Origin: Symsagittifera roscoffensis
Taxonomy: Eukaryota; Xenacoelomorpha; Acoela; Convolutidae
Direction of reading: 5' to 3'
Assembly (NCBI RefSeq): GCF_963678635.1
Contig: NC_087066.1
Span: forward strand, 57,616,312-57,680,311
Length of the DNA stretch: 64,000 nt
A program made the position numbers and the translations under genes. Each line of letters opens with the position of its first letter. Positions within the stretch are counted from its first letter, which is position 1. The notes under the pieces were generated by a model that was given only the letters and a program-made list of their open reading frames with translations, was not told where the DNA came from and searched no databases. Shown here piece after piece: positions 11,172 through 21,273 of the stretch.

Positions 11172-12222
11172 ACGGTGTAGGTCACTCAGCAAGTGATGCG
11201 GATGCTGGGTGAATTGTTGGAGAGAAGAGTGACTAGAGATGACCCCGAGTGGGCAGCAGCCATGGCATCGCTAGCAGTCAGTGAGAAACTAAAGATTAAG
11301 CCATCAAGACGTCAACACAAGGAAAATGAAAGAGATTGTAAGACAATAGTTCAGCAACTAGTATCCTCGATATCCCAAAACGTCTTGACAAGCTCATCAT
11401 ACAAACGGAAAGAACAGGTGAAAGGAACACAAAAGAAAACCGTCACCTTCGAGGATCAAGATCAGTGGGGCGAAGAAATTGAACAAAACTTAGGGCAAAA
11501 AAGTTTGCCCGGGGAGAAGGTTGTTGATGAAGACAGGCAAAATTATCAACAAGATCCGGGACAAGAAAGTTTGTCCGGGAGTCTGGTGTGGAAGATAATG
11601 TTCAAGGTGAGAAACAAGATCTGGAGGATGAAATTTTGTCCGGGGAGTTCAGATGGATGAGCAGAGCGCATAAATCCGATCCCGAAGAAGAAGGATGCTC
11701 AGTGACAGATTCTTCCGTTGATGACATCTCGAGAAATTCAGGAAATAACACTTAGACAGACAGGAACTCGAGTACAGAATTCAAATTGTCAGAGCTAGCG
11801 ATCCACACGTTGCTAGTGGAGACTCGAGCAAGAGACCTGAACAGAGAGTTACATCAAGACCCTGACAAAGATCGCTACCTGCTAGGTAGCGATACAGTCT
11901 CTGACAACGCAGCGGATGATCTAGAAACAATAGCGGTATCGAAACGATCGATGAGTTTGTTGCCGCAAAAAGAAGTGATCAGGACTGATCTTCAACCCTT
12001 TAAACAAGAGACAGAGCCATTGGCGAAAATTTGGTGCGTGAAGATGGAAGATGACACGCATCAGCCAGATGAAGTGAATAGTCATTTGAGTGTCTTGAAG
12101 ACGTACTTGAAGGCAAGATACCGACTCTCAGACCTAATAAGAGCACAAAGAAATGACCGCATGACTAGGTTGTTGAAAAGGTGGATCGAAAATTGAACAC
12201 CAGACAAAAGTGACCTGGAGGA
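11172..12222 (+). pseudogene. RNase H-integrase connector, element A
   Basis: Frames at 11,193-11,660 and 11,786-12,196 lie between RNase H and integrase. The first is charged and low in complexity, with the segment SLPGEKVV and a similar SLSGSLV repeat. The second ends with a helical RYRLSDLIRAQRNDRMTRLL stretch that leads into the integrase zinc finger in this family. At least one stop and one frameshift separate the parts. No catalytic motif is present; it is a linker, unusually long for Ty3/gypsy elements. Confidence 0.55.
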
Positions 12223-12344
12223 AGACAGTTACCGTATTCTGAGACAGTTCTTCATACAGAAAGAGGGAAGGTTATATTTGAACAAGGACGGGATCGTGGC
12301 CTGCAAGAGAAGAAGACAAAGTCCTGTACAAATATAACGCAATA

Positions 12345-13361
12345 GTGTTGCCGCAACTCTATCAGACAGAGCTTTTATTCAAGTCGCATGATCAGATGGG
12401 CCATCAGGGAATCGGCAAAGTAGACCAGAGGACCCTGAAGCGCTTTGAGTGGCCTGGAATGAAAAAAGCATGCGAGAAGGGGGTAACAGCATGTCTGTCA
12501 TGCCAACAGGTCAATGATTCAAGGAAATTGAGATTTCCCTTGCAGTCGATCGAGTCATCTGAATTCAACGAGGTGGTACAGATTGACCACCAGAAAATAT
12601 GTATGACAGACAGTGGCTATAATCAGGTCTTGGTCATGATATAACACATCACGAAGTATGCAGAGACCGTGCCCTGCATAACTGCTTCAGCAGAAGAGAC
12701 GTGCGATCACCTAATCAATACGCGGATAGCGAGATATGGTTATCCGATGACGTTTCAATCGGATAACGGATCAGCCTTCGTGGGAGAATTACGAAAGAGC
12801 TCATGAGACGTTCACAGGTGGCTCAAGCTCACTCCACGACATACCATCCCCAGACGAATGGCTCAGTGGAAAGGCGAAACCGAACGTCAGTGTCGATGCT
12901 GAGGGTATATTGTTCCAGGTACATGACCGATTGGGACAGATACCTTCCACAGGTGATGGGAGCTTACAAGAGCACGCAATACTCCACCACCGGAGTTAGT
13001 CCACACATGATGTTAACCGGACACGAGAAGTCTTTGACCTTGACTTTCTTTTGCCCAGAGTTTGAGGGGAAGAAAACATCACCATAAGTCTACGTAAGAG
13101 ATGTGATCACACGTCAACAAGAACTAAACGACTTGTGTAGACGGAATACTCAGCAGGCACAGGCAAGGCAGAGGAAACGATTCGATAAAAAAGCTGCTGG
13201 TGCAAAAACTTACTCGGTAGGAGACTACTTATGGGTGTTTCAGAACGTTATACTACCGAAAGGAACGAAAAAGCTCCACAAAAAGTGGAGGGGACTCTCT
13301 ATGATTACAGACGAGTGCACCAGGAAGGACGTTTTTATGGACTGAGTACCGGCCGAGCCGC
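12345..13361 (+). pseudogene. integrase, copy 1
   Basis: The HHCC zinc finger is seen as HDQMGH plus CLSCQQ in the frame 12,345-12,644. The DDE core follows in pieces: first Asp in QIDHQK (near 12,580), second Asp in SDNGSAF (near 12,764), and Glu in HPQTNGSVERRNRT (near 12,855). The C-terminal frames 12,803-13,087 and 13,103-13,345 carry a FDKKAAGAKTYSVGDYLWV stretch and a KWRG motif, equivalent to the GPY/F region. A TAA at 12,642 and a short deletion between the second Asp and the Glu break the core. It would insert element cDNA into the genome. Confidence 0.9.
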
Positions 13362-14097
13362 TCACTACGAAAACATGAGGCCACAAAACCCATCGACAGA
13401 AGACTGGTGTATACCTGCAGATATGGAAGAGGGGGATTATCTGATGATGGACCCTGCCTGTGAGGTCAATGAGAAAGGCACCAGGGGAAGGATCAAGTCC
13501 ACCACTGGACCTGGATACCAATGAGGTGATTGAAGCAGATGAAGAAACCTTACCCTACGCAGAAGAGGACTGGTAAGACCCCGAACAAATGGAGGTCCCC
13601 AAGAATTTGAAACCAGATCTTCCGTTTACGATACAGACTCGACAGAGTGACAGGACAAGTCTCACGAAGAGAAAGAATCCTTACGGAGATGACTTCGTAG
13701 TGGACAGGATAGATCTAAAGAAGGTAGTGGAAGAAGTGGTGGGTCTAGAAGGAATTACCGTGTCGCAACACATCGAGATAGTCGACGACCACGACGAGGA
13801 GTGGGTCGATGACCGGTCCAAGCCCGAGGTAGAATTCGGCGACGAGCAACAGCAATCCTGTGAACAAGACTGGACGAATCTGCGTGTCTTGGAATGGCTG
13901 AACGAAATGACGTCGGACCCAATGGAGACCAGTGTCAAGATTCATGTGTAGATCGTGAGAGCATGAAATACATAAAAATTGAAAAGGATGATCCTTCCAG
14001 GGCTGTCCAGGAACACGATTTACTCATTCCTGCATCCAGCTCGATTGAGTGTCCGGTATGCGACCGACGGGACGTCGATTGATATTTTTGTCCGGGG
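13362..14097 (+). pseudogene. acidic post-integrase linker, copy 1
   Basis: The protein from frames 13,231-13,524 and 13,589-13,951 is strongly acidic. It includes ADMEEGDYLMMDPACEVNEK, then a basic KRKNPYGDDF motif, a VVDRIDLKKVVEEVVGLEG helix, and runs of Asp/Glu around position 13,790. Repeats at 15,600-16,221 and 28,539-28,995 keep the same order. It lies between the integrase tail and the macrodomain. I recognise no domain; it may be a flexible tether. One stop (CAA to TAA relative to copy 2) at 13,574 and a frameshift separate the parts. Confidence 0.55.
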
Positions 14098-14511
14098 GTG
14101 GGGGTAGGACTTACCCACACTGAAAAATTATTAATAAAAAAATTAGGAATATCAAGAGAGACAGGTGATCTAGTAGCAGAAACAGGCGAGAACCCTAAGA
14201 AACCGGACATAGGGAGGGTAGTTGAGTCATATTTAAACTTGCCAAATGACTACTCAAGTAGCATTATATTGACAGATAGAGATTTTATTCTCACAATAAG
14301 AACATGTGCGATAGCGATCCCAGCAGACATGAGTTTAAAGACAGCGTTAGCAGCGGATTTTAAGAGAGAATATAAAAACATAGAATTCCTTTGGAAGCAA
14401 AGATCAGGAATAGGAGGCGTAGCGGCCTTGCCTCCGGTGGCGTCACAGAAACCGGGAAAGTACTTATGCTTCTTGGTGACGAGAGCGACGGAGACAGTAT
14501 CCGTATTCTGA
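14098..14511 (+). pseudogene. macrodomain (TARG1/Poa1-like), copy 1, truncated
   Basis: An open frame of 137 codons encodes the N-terminal two thirds of what I read as a macrodomain. After a charged leader come SSSIILTDRDFILTIRTCA, a CAIAIPADMSLKTALAADFK block, RSGIGGVAALP and GKYLCFLVTRATE. The order Cys-x-x-x-x-Ala-Asp-Met, Phe-Lys, Gly-x-Gly-Gly-Val-Ala, Tyr-x-x-x-Leu-x-Thr resembles the TARG1/OARD1/Poa1p group of ADP-ribose-binding macrodomains. The C-terminal third is lost because the second tandem copy starts at about 14,492. Family assignment rests on pattern memory, not a search. Functions in that family are ADP-ribose binding or hydrolysis. Confidence 0.6.
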
Positions 14512-14610
14512 GACAGTACTTCATGCAGAAAGCGTGAAGGTTATATTTGAACAAGGACGTGATCGTGGCCTGCAAGAGAAGAGAAGAAGACAAAGTCCTG
14601 TACAAATATA

Positions 14611-15600
14611 GTGTTGCAGCAACTCTATCAGACAGAACTTTTATTAAGGTCGCATGATCAGATGGGCCATCAGGGAATCGGCAAAGTTGACCAGAGGACC
14701 CTGAAGAGCTTCGAGTGGCCTGGAATGAAAAAGGCATGCGAGAAGTGGGTAACAGCATGTCTGTCATGTCAACAGGTAAAGGATCCAAGGAAATTGAGAT
14801 TTCCCTTGCAGTCGATCGAGTCATCTAAATTCAACGAGGTGGAACAGATTGACCACCAGAAAATATGTATGACAGACAGTGGCTATAATCAGGTCTTGGT
14901 CATGATATAACACTTCACGAAGTATGCAGAGGCCGTGCCCTGCATAACTGCTTCAGCAGAAGAGACGTGCAATCACCTAACCAATACGTGGATAGCGAGA
15001 TGTGGTTATCCGATGACGTTTCAATCGGATAACGGATCGGCCTTCGAAAGAGCTCAAGAGACGTTCACAGGGGGCTCAAGCTCACTCCACGACATACCAT
15101 CCTAAAACGAATGGCTCAGTGGAAAGGCAAAACCGAACGTTAGTGTCGATGCTTGTTCCAGATACATGACCGATTGGGACAGATACCTTCCACAGGTGAC
15201 GGGAGCTTACAAGAGCACGCAACACTCCACCACAGGAGTTAGTCCACACATGATGTTAACCGGACACGAGAAGTCTTTGCCCTTGACTTTCTTTTACCCA
15301 GAGTTTGAGGTGAAGAAAAGATCACCACAAGTCTACGTAAGAGATGTGATCACACGTCAACAAGAACTAAACGACTTGTGTATACGGAATACTCAGCAGG
15401 CACAGGCAAGGCAGAGGAAAAGATTCGATAAAAACGCTGCTGGTGCAAAAGCTTACTCGGTAGGAGACTACTTATGGGTGTTTCAGAACGTTATGATACC
15501 GAAAGGAACGAAAAAGCTCCTAAAAAGTGGAGGGGACCCTTCATGATTACAGAAGAGTGCACCAGGAAGGACGTTTTTATAGACTGAGTACCGGCCGAGC
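14611..15600 (+). pseudogene. integrase, copy 2
   Basis: The same integrase as copy 1, offset about 2,266. Frames 14,611-14,910 (HDQMGH...CLSCQQ zinc finger and the first Asp) and 15,166-15,546 (C-terminal region with YSVGDYLWV) are open. The shared TAA at 14,908 and a deletion around 15,045-15,150 remove part of the core. That deletion is larger than in copy 1 and covers the stretch around the catalytic Glu. The copy differs from copy 1 by scattered substitutions only. It is non-functional. Confidence 0.9.
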
Positions 15601-16379
15601 CGCTCACTACGAAAACATTAGGCCACACAATCCATCGACAGAAGAATGGTGTATACCTGCAGATATGGAAGAGGGGGATTATCTGATGATGGACCCTGCC
15701 TGTGAGGTCAATGAGAAAGGCACTAGGGGAAGAACGATGGAAATGAGGTCGTAGAGGAAGGATCAAGTCCACCACTGTACCTGGATACCAATGAGGTGAT
15801 TGAAGCAGATGAAGAAACCTTACCCTACGCAGAAGAGGACTGGCAAGACCCCGAACAAATGGAGGTCCCCAAGAATTTGAAACCAGATCTTCCGTTTACG
15901 ATACAGAATCGACAGAGTGACAGGACAAGACGCACGAAGAAAAAGAATCCTTACGGAGATGACTTCGTAGTGGACAGGATAGATCTAAAGAAGGTAGTGG
16001 AAGAAGTGGTGGGTCTAGAAGGAATGATCGTGTCGCAACACATCGAGATAGTCGACGACCACGACGAGGAGTGGGTCGATGACCGGTCCATTTCCGAGGT
16101 AGAATTCGGCGACGAGCAACAGCAATCCTGTGAACAAGACTTGACGAATCTGCGTGTCTTGGAATGGCTGAACGAAATGACGTCGGACCCAATGGAGACC
16201 AGTGTCACGATTCAGATGTAGATTGTGAGAGCATGAAATACATAAAAATCGCAAGGGATGATCCTTCCTGGGCTGCCCAGGAAGGACAACTACTCATTCC
16301 AGCTTCTAACCTCGACTTGATATCCGGTATGCTCGACTTGATACCCGGGGACGTCGATGGATATTTTTGTCCGGGGAGT
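15600..16379 (+). pseudogene. acidic post-integrase linker, copy 2
   Basis: This copy is less broken than copy 1, with 15,796-16,221 open. It repeats the acidic stretch, the KKKNPYGDDF motif, the VVDRIDLKKVVEEVVGLEG helix and the LRVLEWLNEMTSDP segment. It then passes by a frameshift into frame 16,164-16,754, which joins a PGMLDLIPGDVDGYF-like region directly to the macrodomain. That continuity is the best evidence that the macrodomain belongs to the same polyprotein as the integrase. Confidence 0.55.
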
Positions 16380-16956
16380 GGGAGTAAAAAATTACGAGTA
16401 GCAAGAGAAACAGGAGACTTAGAAGCAGAAACAGGCGAAGAACCTAAGAAACCTGAAATGGGGAGGGTAGTTGAGTCATATTTTAACTTACCAAATGAAT
16501 ATTCAAGTAAAATAATACTAACGGACAGTGATTTTATACTCACAAATAGAACATGTGCGATAGCAATCACAGCAGACATGAGTTTTAGGACAGCGTTAGC
16601 GGCAGATTTTAAGAGAGAATATAAAAACATAGAGTTTCTTTGGAAGCAAAGACCAGGAGTAGGGGGCGTAGCAGCCTTACCTCGGGCGGCGTCACAGATA
16701 CCGGGAAAATACCTATGCTTCTTGGTGACGAGGCGACGGAGAAGCAACACGTAGACCCAAAGAACCTAGTCTTGTCCTTGACGAGATTGAGAGGATTCTT
16801 GTGGAAAGGGAAGTGAAGGAACTCTCGCTTCCAGTGTACGATCCGAACCGAGGACGACTGCATCCACGGTAGTTGTATGTACTGATACACGCAACTGTTT
16901 CTGATACTAATATACAAGTATACTTACAACAGAAATATTATTTAAATATGGGCTGA
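16380..16956 (+). pseudogene. macrodomain (TARG1/Poa1-like), copy 2, complete but frameshifted
   Basis: This is the most complete macrodomain in the window. Its motifs in order are SSKIILTDSDFIL, CAIAITADMSFRTALAADFK, RPGVGGVAALP, GKYLCFLVTR, LVLSLTRLRGFL, then ELSLPVYDPNRGRLHPR and a VSDTNIQVYL strand. One frameshift near 16,795 and one stop near 16,870 interrupt it. The pattern of alternating strands and helices, and the final Asp-Thr-x-Ile-x-Val-Tyr strand, fit the TARG1/Poa1p group. At the position where TARG1 has the catalytic Asp (GLDRL), I align Gly-Arg-Leu. The catalytic Lys also has no clear match. If the fold is right, it could be a binder rather than a hydrolase (inference). Confidence 0.62.
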
Positions 16957-17346
16957 ATTTAGGTTGCATGCAGGAAGGCGTCATACTAAATGTGTGTTGT
17001 GTGTGATCTGTGTGTTATATTATGTTAGGTGTTATGTTATTCAGACCCTGGTTAAGAAGGGATTAGTGACCATGAATAACCAAATGACGATCTTAGGAAT
17101 AGATCCAAAGTTTGGACTGTCCATTCTTAAGTCGAATTCCAAAATTTTAGCAACAAACTGATTTTATTAAATTTTAGGATCAAAATATTTTTTATCCAAC
17201 TGTTTTAAATAAATTTTAATATAAAATTAGAGTAAAGCTGACAAATGTGATATTCGTGACCTATTTTCTAGATCCTGATTGATCGTTTAATTATTCACCT
17301 GATTTCTATTCACCAAACTGGTAATAAGAATCGAATCTAAAAGAAG
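16957..17346 (+). promoter_or_regulatory. conserved AT-rich leader before the coiled-coil ORF
   Basis: A non-coding stretch of about 390 bp lies between the macrodomain stop and the ATG at 17,347. The inverted copy has the same stretch (27,417-27,775, - strand), with shared words such as GTTTGGACTGTCCA and CTAGATCCTGATTGATC. Conservation in both copies and AT-richness suggest a promoter or leader for the next gene. It could also be an LTR remnant between two tandem elements. No TATA box or initiator was assigned. Confidence 0.4.
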
Positions 17347-18519
17347 ATGGACAACTTCGATTTGGACGAATTAATGGACCTGGCAGAGGCATATTTAGAA
17401 CCGATGATAGATGCGATCTATCGTCGGATGATGGATCGAGACTTCGCTCTGGAGGACCCAGAGGTAGTCATGTTGCTGGTCACCTTAATAAACATCTTAG
17501 GGCATGATAACCGTGGGGACCGCCCCACGGAAGTCTTATTGATGGCAGCTAATGGAGAAAGAGGAGTACTAGACCGCAATAAAATTAGGGTAATGAGGTG
17601 GAGAAATGGAGCTCTCTCAGGAAGTGACTTGGCGAACGAGCCTGGATTGGGAAGTTCCAGGACCTACCAAGCAGGTGAGATGCCTCTGCCAACCAAGTCT
17701 AGGCCTGGTCTGAGAAGGACGCATCAGGAAATGAACAGCGAGGCTGCCTCGAATAGTTCACAACTGAGAGCAGCTGTACCACCAAAGAGGGCGAGAGTAG
17801 AAGAAGAGGTTCAGACGAACGAAACCATGCAAGATCTTAACGGAACGATAGAAGAACTGGAGAAGACCAGAAGGGAGCTGGACGAATTGACCAAAACCAT
17901 GCTCAGTACGGAAGAAGACAGAGACATGTGGAAGAAACTGTTTGAAGATTGCAACAAGAAACAGGGCGAAGAAATAGAGCGCTTGAGGCGAGAGTACAAA
18001 GAGCGATCGGAGCGGCTGGCGTTGTCAACAGCCGTACAAAGAGTGACGATAACAAGGAATATTCCTCGTGGGCAATCCCCGATGGAACCTTTGACGCCTC
18101 GCGAGTTGAGTCAAACGATGGAGTTGCGAATCCCAGCTACAACTGGTCGAGTGACAATCACAGACCCGAGTGACACCCTAGGTGACCCAGTCGTGGAGCA
18201 AACAAAGAAAAAATTGATAGAAACAGCTGGACGATTGGTCGCTAATATGAATTTGCCAGGTTCCGGGGTGACTGCACCCTATGGAACAATAGATGATACG
18301 GGCAAAAGACAGCTCTCCCAAGAGACGATGGAGAGAATGGGAGCTAGTAACCCAACGTTACCAACAAAGAGCTCTAAGGTCCCAGACAGGAAGATACGAG
18401 ATATGCCGATGAAGAAAATGTCCCGAGTGATTGACGTCCAAAAGAAGAACCAGGTGATGAATAGTTTCACAGAATTCCCGGACACGGATCCGCGAGCCTG
18501 CTTCATTCGATCCACTTGA
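17347..18519 (+). CDS. coiled-coil protein of the SGNH module, 390 codons
   Basis: A continuous frame from ATG at 17,347 to TGA at 18,519. The N-terminal about 110 residues are globular and acidic, including LINILGHDNRGDRPTEVLLM. A Pro/Ser/Arg linker follows. A coiled coil spans about residues 155-230, with clear heptads of Leu, Glu and Arg and the stretch EDRDMWKKLFEDCNKKQGEE. The remainder is basic and low in complexity. The same N-terminus and coil occur on the - strand at 27,416-26,506 in broken form. The frame overlaps the next one by four bases (TTGA region at 18,516). It could be a gag-like structural protein or an ORF1-like RNA-binding protein. I recognise no named domain. Confidence 0.6.
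   Translation: MDNFDLDELMDLAEAYLEPMIDAIYRRMMDRDFALEDPEVVMLLVTLINILGHDNRGDRPTEVLLMAANGERGVLDRNKIRVMRWRNGALSGSDLANEPGLGSSRTYQAGEMPLPTKSRPGLRRTHQEMNSEAASNSSQLRAAVPPKRARVEEEVQTNETMQDLNGTIEELEKTRRELDELTKTMLSTEEDRDMWKKLFEDCNKKQGEEIERLRREYKERSERLALSTAVQRVTITRNIPRGQSPMEPLTPRELSQTMELRIPATTGRVTITDPSDTLGDPVVEQTKKKLIETAGRLVANMNLPGSGVTAPYGTIDDTGKRQLSQETMERMGASNPTLPTKSSKVPDRKIRDMPMKKMSRVIDVQKKNQVMNSFTEFPDTDPRACFIRST
18260..18287. repeat. GTGACTGCAC palindrome, copy 3
   Basis: GTTCC and GGAAC form an outer stem; GGGTG and CACCC form the inner stem around ACTG. It lies inside the coiled-coil ORF. The inverted module copy (26,510-26,537) keeps the outer stem and most of the inner one. Confidence 0.65.
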
Positions 18520-19035
18520 AGCCCAGCAGTAAACCTGCAGCAACCCCCACTGGGACATCACATCAGATACTGGGTGACAGCTTGGCGAGAATACTCCAGA
18601 ACCTGAGAACCTCCTGGATCACTACGGTGATGGCCTTTGGAGGTTCAACGATAGCCCATCTATTTCGAATGGTGGAACTGATGAACCGAGTGAGGATCCC
18701 TAACATAATGATCCTAATAGGGACGAACAATGTATCTAGAGGCTCAGGTGAGGAAGAGGCACAATGGGAGTCGATGATGGTGTGCCTATTCACTACTCTC
18801 TGGCAGAAGCTCAAGAGCGCGATACTGACCGTCTGCACCGTACCCATGAGCACGAAAACGTTGACATCGATAGGGAGAAGACATAATGAAGGAGTCATCA
18901 GGTGGAACAACATACTGAGAAATCTGCAAGTCGGAATGCTAGACGGATGATCCTTATCGACATTGAACACGAGCTGAGAGCTATGGATGGGACCACACTA
19001 ATTACCAATGGGATAGTATCTAAGGACAAACCTGG
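18516..19035 (+). pseudogene. SGNH/GDSL-hydrolase-like domain 1
   Basis: The frame 18,516-18,950 contains ILGDSLARILQNL (block I, with the nucleophile Ser in Gly-Asp-Ser), then TVMAFGGSTIAHLF. IMILIGTNNVSRGS follows and matches block III Gly-x-Asn-Asn/Asp. Beyond a frameshift at about 18,950, the translation reads MDGTTLITNG. It sits where SGNH enzymes have Asp-x-x-His followed by Leu-Thr; the His position is Thr here. The inverted copy (26,022-26,375) has LILGDSLVRRLQ and ILKGTNNVSRRS. SGNH hydrolases cleave ester bonds (lipids, acetylated sugars). The fold is likely; activity is doubtful. GDSL-like domains are known in ORF1 proteins of some LINE elements. Confidence 0.6.
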
Positions 19036-19644
19036 ATGAACCGAGTCTTCCAGGAGCGACTGGATGAAATGGAACTCGAGCTCTTTGACACGGGAGTGCT
19101 GAAGAAAGAGGAAACAACGAACGAGCCGGCAATTTCAATCTTTGTGCCCCCTAACTTAAAAACACGTTTGGGAACGGTCCCAGCCGTGACCTACAGGCCG
19201 CAGGGTTCTAGCGAACCAGCGCAAAGGACAGATGTACAAGATCGATTGGAGGAAGCGCCAATAAGAAGAAACATCCATCGAAGACGAAGATTAGGACCTG
19301 TCAATCCGACTGCGGAGACGATCAGCACCTCGAGATCAGAGTTAAGATCAGAGAAAACGCGTACCAGCCGAGATATATACAAACAGGACCTGTGGAAATT
19401 GAACCTTCAGACGGTGAGATTTGCAGCAGATGCCATGAGGATGTTGAATGGAGCGCGATTATCCGTCAACGGACTGTATTCAATAACAGGCGTGGACTGG
19501 TTAATAGCAGCTTGCACAAACTTCAGCTCCTCGACAGCCTTGAGATTTGCCGACTTAGAAGGACTGCTCTCAAACAACACAATGAGTCCAGTAAATGCAA
19601 TACCTTTGCAAGATGTGAAACTGAATCACGATGACGATTCTTGA
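19036..19644 (+). pseudogene. ORF between the two SGNH-like domains
   Basis: An open frame of 202 codons begins with a short acidic helix. A basic, disordered Arg/Thr/Ser-rich segment follows (about residues 65-125, with RRNIHRRRRLGP). A helical C-terminal part reads KLNLQTVRFAADAMRMLNG. I recognise no domain. It directly follows the SGNH-1 remnant and probably belongs to the same polyprotein. The start ATG may be an internal methionine of that longer protein. Confidence 0.45.
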
Positions 19645-19740
19645 CAACGAGGGCACCAATGGGACAACACGTAAAAATGTTCAGGCAGATAAGAGCACCC
19701 CCAGGTCACGTAAAACAAAGAGCGTACCCGAAATAAGTGA

Positions 19741-20621
19741 ATCAAGAAGGTGATATTCAGAGATACAGTGGATTGAAGGCGATTAAGAAATACGAGACCA
19801 TCTTTGCGGCGTATGACAAAGCAGAAATGAGGAAGGCAAAAATTATGATAGTGGCGAACTCGGACTTCGTATATACCTCCAAGTCTTTGTTTTGACCTGA
19901 TGTTATAATGTTGGCAGCGGTTGACCTGGACCTAATGCAGTCGGTGTCAATGGCAATCGGGGTACAATGACAGACAAAAATGAACCCAATCACAATCATA
20001 TTTGCTGGCATGAACGACCATCTACACTGTAGGGGTTTCCTGAGCAGACTCAGAGAGCCTACGACAGCCCAAGACGCTGTATGGCCAGCTATAAAGGATA
20101 TCCTCGAATCAATGGGTGAAGTAGTGGACAACCTCAAAGAAGGTGCCTTCACCAAGATAACACCGAGAGCCGAGTTTGCACTGTCTCCGGGCTATGCACA
20201 CCTCCCGGATGGACTGAAGTTTGTATACGCGATGGTGGCGTTGCTCTCGGAAGGGAAGTTTGATGTGATCATATCTGCCCCAAATCATGGAATAAAGATG
20301 GAGAACCTAAAACCACTTAGGGCCGAATTACCTGCGGTGTGGTCTGACATCTCGAATGCGATGCGAGGATTTAAGAACCACTCACTTGACATGTTAGTGT
20401 TAGACGAGGTACTGGGGTTGGAACTTTCCAACTTCAGTCGACAACTCAAACTGAAACCAGGAATTGAGGATGAGCATCGAGTGATCTTAGCGATGTCAAA
20501 CGATTTATGGTTCCAAGGAATGGAAGTTAAGGAGGAAGGAGAGAGAAGAAAGAATTCCAAGGAGACGAGAGCTCACTTGGAAGCGATGATTTTGAGAACG
20601 AAACCAGAGGCTAACCAGTGA
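19741..20621 (+). pseudogene. SGNH-hydrolase-like domain 2
   Basis: A single frame with two stops (TGA at about 19,891 and about 19,968), ending at 20,621. It shows a KIMIVANSDFVYTSKSLF strand-helix, PDVIMLAAVDLDLMQSVSM, and then ITIIFAGMNDHLHCRGFL. In that last stretch the Gly-x-Asn-Asp block III of SGNH enzymes is followed by His. A later SPGYAHLPDGLKFVYAMVAL stretch could hold the C-terminal catalytic block. The inverted copy (24,978-25,358) has the same domain, with Trp at the first stop and Gln at the second. It also has Ile-Lys-Asp in place of Met-Asn-Asp. Family assignment is moderate, resting mainly on block III. It could be a second esterase or a duplicated scaffold. Confidence 0.5.
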
Positions 20622-20627
20622 CTGCAC
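20618..20627. repeat. GTGACTGCAC core, copy 4
   Basis: The flanking arms pair only weakly here. It overlaps the stop codon of the SGNH-2 frame. Confidence 0.5.
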
Positions 20628-21185
20628 TTGACCCCTCAAATAGCCGCATTGGGCGTTGATGCTTTCGAGCGAGGCCCAGTGATGATCAGGAAAATCCACC
20701 TAGTGAAAGAAGTAAATCTGGCCGAAAACGCTGAAGAGAAGTCAGCCGAGTTCGTAAACAGAGTGAGCCAAGTTACCCTGGAAGCTTTCTGGACACAGAA
20801 TGTAAAAGGAGAAGAAGGCTTTGAACGAACTGACAGCATGCTGGAAGGGTTAGGAGCCGGATGGACCGCGCCCTTCTTAACGAAAATTTACCTATCGCTT
20901 TCTCGATATCTGATTAAAAAATTCCTCCAAGCAGTCGTAGAAGTATCGATCGTTGAACTACTAGCCCTGTTTGTGACATTTGGAGCAGAGAACTTCGTGA
21001 GAGGACCAGCGATACTGCTGACGGAAGGAGCGCAGAATTGGCGACCAGATGGACTTATAACGTTGATTGCGATAATACATGGAAACTTGGGAGGATTGAT
21101 GAATTTGACACGCTATCCGGAGCAGATGAGGAAGAACGCGAGGAAATTTGACGTGGAGCGACCACGGATTCCTAGAATAAGATAA
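20628..21185 (+). pseudogene. unidentified ORF, 185 codons
   Basis: This open frame starts six bases after the stop of the SGNH-2 frame. The protein is mixed helical, with a hydrophobic central stretch (VVEVSIVELLALFVTFGAEN, about residues 111-130) that could be a buried helix or membrane segment. Next comes GPAILLTEGAQNWRPDGLI. The C-terminus is basic. I recognise no family. The strand and base composition match the neighbours, so it is probably part of the same module. Confidence 0.4.
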
Positions 21186-21273
21186 AAGATTCGAGACATA
21201 CTCTCATTCAGTATCTCCTGCAGCAGAATCGCTTTGGAACAGGAGAGGATGAAACGATTCAGAGGGAGGAGAC

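Larger units (their letters stand above)
12223..16740 (+). repeat. tandem duplication of the integrase-macrodomain block
   Basis: Two head-to-tail copies, about 12,223-14,491 and 14,492-16,740, run at an offset of about 2,266-2,270. Each starts at the word CCGTATTCTGAGACAG, which interrupts the macrodomain of the first copy at its start of the second. Each contains integrase, acidic linker and macrodomain. Both share the in-frame TAA in the integrase core (12,642 and 14,908), so the integrase was already broken before duplication. The first copy lacks the macrodomain C-terminus; the second keeps it. Confidence 0.92.
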
